Source: an uncultured Shinella sp.
Lineage (GTDB): Bacteria > Pseudomonadota > Alphaproteobacteria > Rhizobiales > Rhizobiaceae
Direction of reading: 5' to 3'
Assembly (NCBI GenBank): GCA_946886325.1
Contig: CAMPIK010000119.1
Location: 1 to 7,042, forward strand
DNA length: 7,042 nucleotides
The position numbers and the translations under genes are program-made. This document shows, one piece after another, positions 1-5,664 of the stretch. Position 1 is the first letter of the stretch; every line of letters begins with the position of its first letter. The notes under the pieces were generated by a model that made no database searches, was not told the DNA's origin, and saw nothing but the letters and a program-made list of their open reading frames with translations.

Positions 1-16
1 AAGATATCCCGCGGGT

Positions 17-2017
17 CTACATGAAGTCGCGCGGGATCGTCTTTTCGAAGCGCTTCTCGAAGATCGGCGTTTCGCCCTCGAAGGCGCGTACATTGGCCGA
101 AATCACCCAGTCGGTCGCCGTGCAGGCGATCGACGCCGTCGAGAGCGTGCGCACGGACCAGCCGTCGCGTTGCATGTCGCAGGTCCAGGTGGATGTTCCC
201 GTCATCGAGAGCGGATCGCCGTCGGCGATCGACCAGAGCTCGTCGCGCACCTGTCGCGTTGCAAGGCCGGTGCCGGGATGTTCGAAGAGGCCGGTGTCCT
301 CATAGATCGCATATTCCGTCAGCCCGTTCGTCAGGTCGCGTTCCACGCCGCGCGCGGTCTCGGCCGGCGCAAGCTCGGTATATTTCGGCAGCGGGTCCGG
401 ATTGGCGGGCTCCGGGATGTCGATGACCTGGTGCGCGCCGAGCTTCGGCAGGGCCAGCCCGAGCGATGCGAGGTCGATCGTCAGGCCCGGATCGGACGGC
501 GGCGGCAGAACCAGCGGCCAGTAGGACGTCGAGAGCGACAGGCGGATGCGATGGCCGGGGCCGAAACGGTAGCCCATGGCATCGAGCACGATCCGCACGC
601 GCGTCTTGACGCCGTGCTCCATCGGCTTCGGTTCGGCATTGCCGTCGCGATGCGCGAGGTTGAGCACGCCGAAGGTGACGCGCGTAGCCGTGCCGTCCGG
701 ATGCACATCGACGATGCGGGCGCAGAGGTTGGCCCAGTCGGCGTCGCAGGCGACCTCGAGCTCGAGCACCGGCTGCCCGAGATAATCCTGCGCCTCTTCC
801 AGCGGTGCGGTTTCCAGCACCAGCGAGCCGGCATCGTCGGCGCGCTGGTCGAGCGCCATCTCGGCATCCGGCTTCAGCGTGAACCACTCGCCGGCCATCA
901 CGCCGGTGTCGAGCGGCGAGCGCAGGTAGCGGTCGTGATCCTTCGCGCCGGCGATCGGCATGCCGGGCGCCAGCGTGCCGAACTGTTCGACATAGAAGCA
1001 GTCCATCTCCGGCGGCGTCCAGACGTCCTTGGCCACCCAGAAGCCCGGATCGAATTCGCGTCTGAGCGCCGGCTTCGGCCCGTCCTGGATATAGGCGCGC
1101 ACTTGCGGCCAGTCTTCCGCGCCGTTTTCCTCCGCCCGCAGCCAGCGGTTCCACCAGGCGATGGCCTCGCCATGGAAATCCATGCGCGGCTTCGGCCAGG
1201 CGAAATGCGGGTATTTGTGCACCCACGGTCCGAGCAGCGCCTTGGCCTTCGGCCCGAGGCCTTCGACGGCCTTGAGCGGCGTCGAACGATAGCCGTCCGC
1301 CCAGCCGGCGATAACGAGGGCCGGCACCGGAAAACCATCGAAATCCTCGCAGATCGAGCCGTGCTGCCAGAAGGCGTCGCGGCGCTGGTGCTGCAGCCAT
1401 TCCTCCAGGAAGAAGGGTTCGAGCGCCAGGCGCTCCAGCCACATCTGGCGCCAGCGATCGCCGACGAGGGCAGGGTCGGGCGAGCGGGATTGGTAGGCGA
1501 GCATGGTGGCCGCCCAGGAAAGCTGCGCCGAGAGGTGGCAGCCGTTCTTGTAGTGGATGTCGTCATTGTAGCGATCGACGGTGGAGGCGATGGAGATGAC
1601 CGCCTTCAGCGCCGGCGGCTTGAGGGCGGCCACCTGCAGGCAGTTGAAGCCGCCCCAGGAGATGCCCATCATGCCGACACTGCCGTTCGACCAGGGCTGC
1701 GCGGCGATCCATTCGATCAGTTCGCAGGCATTGGCGAGTTCGAGGGCCGTATATTCGCCGTCGATGACGCCGTCCGATTCACCCGAGCCGCGGATGTCGA
1801 CGCGCACGCCCGCGATGCCGGCGGCGGCGAAGACCGGGTAGGTGGATTCGTCGCGCGGGCTCGTCCCGTCCCGCTTGCGATAGGGCAGGAACTCGAAGAC
1901 CGCCGGCACGGGGTCGTTTTCGGCGCCGTCCGGCATCCAGATGCGGGCGGCAAGCCGGGTGCCGTCGGCCAGCGTGATCCATTCATTTTCGATGACGGTG
2001 AAGGCGCGATCGGCCAT
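17..2017 (-). CDS. CocE/NonD family serine hydrolase (peptidase S15-like)
   Basis: A 666-residue cytoplasmic alpha/beta hydrolase of the family holding cocaine esterase, alpha-amino-acid ester hydrolases and X-Pro dipeptidyl peptidases; it should cleave an ester or amide bond, substrate unknown. Seen: the nucleophile motif GISWGG with Ser120, Asp241 in GWADG and His267 in GPWVH, the usual triad order, plus Tyr46 in LPYRKRD at the position of the family's oxyanion tyrosine. Residues about 14-275 form the catalytic domain and about 285-540 the beta-rich PepX C-terminal domain (from GEAIAWWNRWL to GHRIRLSLS). About 120 further residues follow, longer than cocaine esterase (574 residues). No signal peptide is visible. 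The start MADRAF is preferred because AACGGA lies 7 bases upstream and family homology begins just after it; an in-frame extension reaches 2266 but runs through the divergent gene. Family assignment is firm, substrate is not. Confidence 0.93.
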   Translation of the reverse strand: MADRAFTVIENEWITLADGTRLAARIWMPDGAENDPVPAVFEFLPYRKRDGTSPRDESTYPVFAAAGIAGVRVDIRGSGESDGVIDGEYTALELANACELIEWIAAQPWSNGSVGMMGISWGGFNCLQVAALKPPALKAVISIASTVDRYNDDIHYKNGCHLSAQLSWAATMLAYQSRSPDPALVGDRWRQMWLERLALEPFFLEEWLQHQRRDAFWQHGSICEDFDGFPVPALVIAGWADGYRSTPLKAVEGLGPKAKALLGPWVHKYPHFAWPKPRMDFHGEAIAWWNRWLRAEENGAEDWPQVRAYIQDGPKPALRREFDPGFWVAKDVWTPPEMDCFYVEQFGTLAPGMPIAGAKDHDRYLRSPLDTGVMAGEWFTLKPDAEMALDQRADDAGSLVLETAPLEEAQDYLGQPVLELEVACDADWANLCARIVDVHPDGTATRVTFGVLNLAHRDGNAEPKPMEHGVKTRVRIVLDAMGYRFGPGHRIRLSLSTSYWPLVLPPPSDPGLTIDLASLGLALPKLGAHQVIDIPEPANPDPLPKYTELAPAETARGVERDLTNGLTEYAIYEDTGLFEHPGTGLATRQVRDELWSIADGDPLSMTGTSTWTCDMQRDGWSVRTLSTASIACTATDWVISANVRAFEGETPIFEKRFEKTIPRDFM

Positions 2018-2102
2018 GGTAATATCCGTTCTTTGCGTGCCCCGGTTGCTGTAAGATAGGCGCCAAGGGCGGGAAGGCGAGTCGAACGGAGGATAGTCGG
2101 CG
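2018..2102. promoter_or_regulatory. Divergent intergenic region between the hydrolase and the PAAR-like gene
   Basis: These 85 bases must hold the 5' signals for both outward-facing genes. A weak -10-like element lies in the same place on both strands: TAAGAT at 2052-2057 reading plus and TATCTT at 2058-2053 reading minus, each matching TATAAT at four of six bases. Neither has a good -35 box at 16-18 bases, so the promoter assignment is tentative. The hydrolase has a weak ribosome-binding site (AACGGA, 2030-2025 on the minus strand) and the PAAR-like gene a strong one. No clear operator palindrome was found. Confidence 0.3.
2088..2093 (+). promoter_or_regulatory. Shine-Dalgarno of the PAAR-like gene
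   Basis: GGAGGA lies 9 bases before the ATG at 2103. It is a near-consensus ribosome-binding site and supports both the reality of this small gene and its start. It is on the opposite strand from every other gene in the window. Confidence 0.75.
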
Positions 2103-2444
2103 ATGCGCAGCGAAGCTATTGTAATCGCGGCACTTGTGTTCGCTTCAACCGCTGTGCCTGCTGTCGCGGAGGAGGCGGCCGCACCGCTGCCGGCCTGCGC
2201 GCTCTCGGGCTCGCAGGGCGTCTTCATCGGCGGGGCGCCTGCGCTCCGCCTCTCGGATGTCATCAACTGCCCGCCGGAACTCTACGAGATCCTGCCCTCG
2301 ATGATGATCGACGGCCAGCCGATGGTGAAATTCCGCTCGGGCACCGGCGAGAAAGGCAACTGCACCGCGCGCGGCGACGAGACGGTGCAGGTGGAAGGGG
2401 AAGCGGCGAGCCGGCTTGGGGATGTGGCGTGCCGGGAGAATTGA
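2103..2444 (+). CDS. Exported PAAR-like small protein
   Basis: A 113-residue precursor of unknown function. Residues 1-22 look like a Sec signal peptide: Arg2, a hydrophobic core at 6-18, and a likely cut after AVA at residue 22, leaving about 91 periplasmic residues. The mature part carries two similar half-repeats: VFIGGAPALRLSDVINC (40-56) and VQVEGEAASRLGDVAC (95-110). Both fit the PAAR pattern of beta strand, G-x-P/A-A-x-R and a following Asp. Canonical PAAR proteins are about 90-100 residues, cap the VgrG spike of type VI secretion systems and bind zinc through three His and one Cys. This one has no histidine at all but has four Cys (32, 56, 87, 110), which may form disulfides in the periplasm. 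No VgrG, Hcp or other secretion gene is near. The motif match is by eye; a diverged beta-rich envelope protein is the alternative. Confidence 0.75.
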   Translation: MRSEAIVIAALVFASTAVPAVAEEAAAPLPACALSGSQGVFIGGAPALRLSDVINCPPELYEILPSMMIDGQPMVKFRSGTGEKGNCTARGDETVQVEGEAASRLGDVACREN

Positions 2445-2468
2445 CGTTCTCTTCCAGGTCCACCCGCG

Positions 2469-2909
2469 TCAGATCAGGGCATCGTAGGGATCGAGATAGC
2501 TGATTTGAAAGGCTTGGAAGTCTTTCTTGTTTCTTGTCAGGGCCACAAGATCATGGGTGGATGCGGTCGCCGCGATTGCTGCATCCGAAAATGACGGATT
2601 GTTGCCGGCGCCGGTGGCACGGTCGAACAATTGTCCGGCAAGCCGGGCGCTTGCAATATCAAGCGGCAATATGCGCTTCTCATGGGCATCCAATATGTCG
2701 CGTGACCACTTGGTGAATGCCGCTGCCTTTCTCGACATTCCCAAGCGATTCAGACGCGCAATTCCGCTTTCGATTTCAGCGATTGTGATAACGGAGAGAT
2801 AGAGAGAGTCGCTCTGGCTGGCGATCCATTTGGCCAGCGCTTCTTCTCGATCGTTGCGATTGCGTTCCGGTGCAACCAAAGAAATGATGTTGGTGTCCAG
2901 AAGGTACAT
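2469..2909 (-). CDS. vapC: PIN-domain toxin, VapC/FitB type
   Basis: A 146-residue PIN-domain ribonuclease, the toxin of a type II toxin-antitoxin pair; relatives cut tRNA, rRNA or mRNA using Mg2+ or Mn2+. The acidic active-site set is complete: Asp5 in LLDTN, Glu45 in AEIESG, Asp109 in SFSDAAIAA and Asp130 in TRNKKDF, in the order and spacing usual for VapC/FitB. Length is typical and the gene appears intact. Its ATG shares one base with the antitoxin stop codon (TGATG), and no Shine-Dalgarno is visible upstream (the preceding bases are GACTTCCGC), so translation probably depends on coupling to the antitoxin. Hand-counted GC over 2521-2880 is 196/360 (54%), clearly below the ABC genes, which suggests a separate origin. 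It ends 24 bases from the convergent PAAR-like gene, with no convincing terminator between. The RNA target cannot be read from sequence. Confidence 0.93.
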   Translation of the reverse strand: MYLLDTNIISLVAPERNRNDREEALAKWIASQSDSLYLSVITIAEIESGIARLNRLGMSRKAAAFTKWSRDILDAHEKRILPLDIASARLAGQLFDRATGAGNNPSFSDAAIAATASTHDLVALTRNKKDFQAFQISYLDPYDALI

Positions 2910-3157
2910 CAGCGGAAGTCTTTGCCGAATTCGGGTGTCGGCTTCCTCTCCGGCAGGTCGCCTTCTTCCAGCGGCGAATGCGTCAGCATCCAGCCGAGGC
3001 TCGGAACGGCCTTCTTGAGGCGCTCGAATTCGTCGTAGGAAATGACGACGGCGTCCTTGCGGCCATGGCGCGTGATGATCGCGCCGTCGCCGGCCATTGC
3101 CTCGTCGATGACGGCGGAGAGTTTCGCCTTTGCATCCTTCAACTGGATTTCGCGCAT
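2909..3157 (-). CDS. Phd/YefM-type antitoxin
   Basis: An 82-residue antitoxin that should bind the PIN toxin and repress its own operon. The N-terminal half (MREIQLKDAKAKLSAVIDEA, then GAIITRHGRKDAVVISYDEF) is the Phd/YefM DNA-binding and dimerisation fold. The tail from about residue 51, including TPEFGKDF, is the likely toxin-neutralising segment. Of two in-frame starts, the one at 3157 is chosen: GGAGGA lies 7 bases upstream, whereas the other ATG at 3190 falls inside the proposed -10 box and would add 11 residues (MTTVVILEDDS) encoded by the operator palindrome. It lies 55 bases downstream of the ABC ATPase gene on the same strand and overlaps the toxin start by one base. A Phd-type antitoxin paired with a PIN toxin is a known combination. 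Confidence 0.9.
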   Translation of the reverse strand: MREIQLKDAKAKLSAVIDEAMAGDGAIITRHGRKDAVVISYDEFERLKKAVPSLGWMLTHSPLEEGDLPERKPTPEFGKDFR

Positions 3158-3161
3158 GCTG

Positions 3162-3202
3162 TCGTCCTCCAATATGACCACAGTAGTCATATTGGAGGAC
3201 GA
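3162..3202. repeat. 41-base palindrome, probable antitoxin operator
   Basis: Two 17-base arms, 3162-3178 and 3186-3202, are perfect reverse complements. Inside them 3179/3185 mismatch, then 3180/3184 and 3181/3183 pair around centre 3182, so 19 of 20 possible pairs match. The right arm reads GTCATATTGGAGGACGA. It sits immediately before the antitoxin gene, as expected of the site where a Phd/YefM-type antitoxin dimer, alone or with toxin, represses its own promoter. It overlaps the proposed -10 box and the Shine-Dalgarno of the antitoxin. The operator role is inferred; the symmetry is directly visible. Confidence 0.85.
3165..3170 (-). promoter_or_regulatory. Shine-Dalgarno of the antitoxin, inside the palindrome
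   Basis: GGAGGA on the minus strand stands 7 bases before the ATG at 3157 and decides that start. It lies wholly within the left arm of the palindrome, so an RNA containing both arms would pair it with 3194-3199, while an RNA begun at the local promoter would lack the partner arm. Confidence 0.75.
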
Positions 3203-3216
3203 TGAGCCAATGTCAA
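3186..3216 (-). promoter_or_regulatory. Toxin-antitoxin promoter (-35/-10)
   Basis: On the minus strand a perfect -35 box, TTGACA (3216-3211), is followed after 19 bases by TATGAC (3191-3186), which matches the -10 consensus at four of six bases. AATATG at a 17-base spacing is a poorer alternative. Transcription would begin near 3178-3180, giving a leader of roughly 20 bases before the antitoxin ATG. The -35 box contains the stop codon (3215-3213) of the upstream ATPase gene and the -10 box lies in the palindrome, so bound antitoxin would block RNA polymerase. Confidence 0.6.
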
Positions 3217-4844
3217 TTCCCCGCGCTCTCCATGCGCCGGGTCGTCAGCACCTTCTCCAGCCAGCCGATTTCCATTTCGGGAACGGATTTCAGCAGCAGG
3301 TCGGTGTAGTCGTCGAAGGGCGGCGAGAGCACCTTCGATTTGGGGCCGAAGCGCACGAGTTGTCCGCGATGCATCACGGCCACGCTGTCGGCAATCGCGC
3401 GCACGATGGCGATGTCGTGGGTGATGAACATGTAGGAGACATGCGTATCCTCCTGGAGCTTCAGGAGAAGCTTCAGGATGCCCTCGGCCACCAGCGGGTC
3501 GAGCGCCGATGTCGGCTCGTCGCAGAGGATGAGCTCCGGCTTTGCGGCCAGCGCCCTTGCGATCGCCACGCGCTGCTTCTGGCCGCCCGAAAGCTCGGCC
3601 GGATAGCGGTCGGCGAACCGGCCGCCCATCTCGATCTGCTCCAGAAGCTCCTTCACACGCTCGGTCTTCTTCGCGCCGCGCATGCCGTAGTAGAAGGTGA
3701 GCGGCCGGCCGATGATGTCGCGCACCGTCTGGCGCGGGTTCATCGCCGTGTCGGCCATCTGGTAGATCATCTGGATGCGGCGGAGCTGGTCGTTCGTCCG
3801 GCCCTTCAGCGCCTTCGGCAGCGTGCCGCCGTCGAAGCTGATCGTGCCCTCCTGCGGCGGCAGCAGCCCGGTGATGACGCGGGCGAGTGTGGATTTGCCG
3901 GAGCCCGATTCGCCCACCACCGCCAGCGTCTGGCCCTTCGGCAGGTGCAGCGAGACGTTCTGCAGCACCTTGAAGCCGTTGGAATAGCCGGCGGTGATGT
4001 TCTCGACCTTCAGCAGCGTGTTCGACTGGTCGGCCGCTTCCTCGCGCTTCGTGCTGCGCACGTTGACGAGCGCGCGCGTGTAGTCCTCGCGCGGCTCTTC
4101 GATGATCTGCTTGACGGTGCCGTATTCCACCATCTTGCCGTGGCGAAGCACGAGGATGTCGTCGGTGATCTGCGCCACCACGGCGAGGTCGTGGGTGATG
4201 TAGAGCGCCGCCGTGTCGGTCTCCTCGATCGCGTGCTTGATCGCCGCAAGCACGTCGATCTGGGTCGTCACGTCGAGCGCCGTCGTCGGCTCGTCGAAGA
4301 CGATCAGTTCCGGGTTCGGGCAGAGCGCCATGGCGGTCATGGCGCGCTGGAGCTGACCGCCCGAGACCTGGTGCGGATAGCGCTGGCCGAACGTGTCGGG
4401 GTTGGGCAGGCCGAGCACCTTGAAGAGGTAGTTCGCCCGCTTCTCCGCCTCCGCCCGGCTCATGATGCCGTGTTTCAGCGAGGCCTCGATCACCTGCTCG
4501 CCGAGCCGGTGGGCCGGGTTGAAGGCGGCGGCTGCCGACTGCGCGACGTAGCAGACCTTGGCGCCCCGCACCTTGCGGATGCCGCCATGCGACAGCGTCA
4601 GCAGGTCCTGGCCGTTGAGCTTGACCTCGCCGCCGGTGATGCGCACCCCGCCGCGCCCGTAGGCGAGTGCGGTGAGGCCGATGGTCGACTTGCCGGCGCC
4701 GGACTCGCCAATGAGACCGAGCACCTTGCCCTTCTCGACGTCGAAGGAGACGCCTTCGACGAGCGTGACGGTTCTCGGCGGTTCGCCGGGCGGATAGCTC
4801 GTCGCCTCGATCTTGAGGTTCCTGACGGAAAGAAGATCAGGCAT
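3213..4844 (-). CDS. Peptide-type ABC importer, fused double ATPase (DppD-DppF-like)
   Basis: A 543-residue cytoplasmic protein that powers the importer; it carries both nucleotide-binding domains that dipeptide and oligopeptide systems often encode as two genes. Domain 1: Walker A GESGAGKS (46-53), Q-loop Gln102, signature SGGQ (161-164), Walker B ending FDEP (183-186), D-loop ALD, switch His218. Domain 2: Walker A GESGSGKS (311-318), Q-loop Gln362 in IYQMAD, signature LSGGQ (418-422), Walker B ending CDEP (441-444), switch His476. All catalytic motifs of both halves are intact, so both ATP sites should work. A linker of about 20 residues near 262-280 joins them. The start overlaps the DppC-like gene by 8 bases and has a good ribosome-binding site (GGAGG, 8 bases upstream). 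Ligand class follows from the family; the exact ligand is unknown. Confidence 0.95.
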   Translation of the reverse strand: MPDLLSVRNLKIEATSYPPGEPPRTVTLVEGVSFDVEKGKVLGLIGESGAGKSTIGLTALAYGRGGVRITGGEVKLNGQDLLTLSHGGIRKVRGAKVCYVAQSAAAAFNPAHRLGEQVIEASLKHGIMSRAEAEKRANYLFKVLGLPNPDTFGQRYPHQVSGGQLQRAMTAMALCPNPELIVFDEPTTALDVTTQIDVLAAIKHAIEETDTAALYITHDLAVVAQITDDILVLRHGKMVEYGTVKQIIEEPREDYTRALVNVRSTKREEAADQSNTLLKVENITAGYSNGFKVLQNVSLHLPKGQTLAVVGESGSGKSTLARVITGLLPPQEGTISFDGGTLPKALKGRTNDQLRRIQMIYQMADTAMNPRQTVRDIIGRPLTFYYGMRGAKKTERVKELLEQIEMGGRFADRYPAELSGGQKQRVAIARALAAKPELILCDEPTSALDPLVAEGILKLLLKLQEDTHVSYMFITHDIAIVRAIADSVAVMHRGQLVRFGPKSKVLSPPFDDYTDLLLKSVPEMEIGWLEKVLTTRRMESAGN

Positions 4845-5664
4845 CGCCGCGCCCTCCCTTGAGGCTCGAGGTGCGTTTCATCAGCCAGTCGACGACGAGG
4901 TTGACGCAGATCGCCAGGCCCGCGATGGCTGCACCCGGGATCAGCGCGGCGGAAATGCCGAAGATGATGCCGTCCTTGTTGTCCTTCACCATGCCGCCCC
5001 AGTCCGCTGCCGGCGGCTGGATGCCGAGGCCGAGGAAGGAGAGGGTGGAGAGGAACAGGATCGAGAAGGCGAAGCGCAGGCCGAACTCGGCAAGCAGCGG
5101 CGAGAGCGTGTTGGGCAGGATCTCCCGGAAGATGATCCAGCCTGTGCCTTCGCCGCGAAGCCTTGCCGCCTCGACGAACTCCATGACCGCGACGTCGAGC
5201 GCGACGGCCCGGCCGATGCGGTAGACGCGGGTGCTGTCGAGAACCGCCATCACGAGGATGAGGATCCACAGTTCCTGCGGCAGAACGGCGAGAACGACGA
5301 GGGCGAAGATCAGCGTCGGGATCGCCATCATCAGGTCGTTGAAGCGCGAGAAGAGCTGATCGACGAAGCCGCCCGTCACCGCTGCCGTGAAGGAGAGCAG
5401 CATGCCGAGCGAGAAGGAGAGGATCGTTGCCGCAAGCGCCACGAAGATCGTGGTGCGTGCGCCGAAGATCAGCCGCGAGAAGAGGTCGCGGCCGAGATTG
5501 TCGGTGCCGAGCAGGAAGTCGCCGCCCATCGGCTGCCAGACGGAGCCGACGATTTCACGCTCTCCGTAGGGCGCGATGAGGGGGGCGAAGATGGCGCAGA
5601 AGATCGAAAGCACGATGCCGGCGATGCCGATCCAGGCGCTGATGGGGATGGTGTTCAGTCTCAT
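4837..5664 (-). CDS. Peptide-type ABC importer permease, DppC-like
   Basis: A 275-residue inner-membrane permease of the binding-protein-dependent (BPD) transport family, forming half of the channel. After an N-terminal membrane segment (about 10-31) comes the DppC/OppC hallmark FLLGTDNLGRDLFSR (50-64). Further hydrophobic segments lie near 73-95, 115-127, 133-147, 190-214 and 238-260. The cytoplasmic EAA loop that docks on the ATPase is FVEAARLRGEGTG followed by REILPN (163-185). Length is normal. The start overlaps the DppB-like gene by 4 bases (ATGA), with GAGG 8 bases upstream; the end overlaps the ATPase gene by 8 bases. It belongs to the same operon and pairs with the DppB-like permease. 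Confidence 0.94.
   Translation of the reverse strand: MRLNTIPISAWIGIAGIVLSIFCAIFAPLIAPYGEREIVGSVWQPMGGDFLLGTDNLGRDLFSRLIFGARTTIFVALAATILSFSLGMLLSFTAAVTGGFVDQLFSRFNDLMMAIPTLIFALVVLAVLPQELWILILVMAVLDSTRVYRIGRAVALDVAVMEFVEAARLRGEGTGWIIFREILPNTLSPLLAEFGLRFAFSILFLSTLSFLGLGIQPPAADWGGMVKDNKDGIIFGISAALIPGAAIAGLAICVNLVVDWLMKRTSSLKGGRGDA

Noticed and set aside
4..18. Short symmetric CCCGCGGG element just after the hydrolase stop
   Set aside because: An 8-base self-complementary run without loop or T-run; too short to call a terminator and too close to the window edge to judge.
300..1442. Minus-strand open frame of 380 codons in another frame of the hydrolase
   Set aside because: Arg/Ala/Pro-rich frame-shifted reading of the hydrolase with no family signature; the true frame holds the catalytic triad.
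170..2059. Long plus-strand open frame of 629 codons opposite the hydrolase
   Set aside because: Arg/Asp/His-rich composition with no recognisable domain; it mirrors a well-supported hydrolase gene and is a typical antisense open frame of GC-rich DNA.
2018..2266. N-terminal extension of the hydrolase by 83 residues
   Set aside because: It would overlap the divergent PAAR-like gene and its ribosome-binding site, is Ala/Ser/Thr-rich without a signal-peptide shape, and homology starts near MADRAF.
2442..2471. Possible terminator between the convergent PAAR-like and toxin genes (TGACG...CGTCA)
   Set aside because: Only a 5-base stem around a 20-base loop and no T-run on either strand.
3158..3190. 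Alternative antitoxin start giving 93 residues
   Set aside because: That ATG lies inside the proposed -10 box and operator, has no Shine-Dalgarno, and adds residues with no Phd/YefM match.
3194..3309. Plus-strand GGAGGA followed by ATG at 3202 and a 35-codon open frame
   Set aside because: The apparent ribosome-binding site is only the mirror image of the antitoxin signal produced by the palindrome, its spacing to the ATG is 2 bases, and the frame is antisense to the ATPase end.
3042..4862. Plus-strand open frame of 606 codons opposite the ATPase gene
   Set aside because: It starts inside the antitoxin, runs antisense to conserved Walker and signature motifs, and has no motif of its own.
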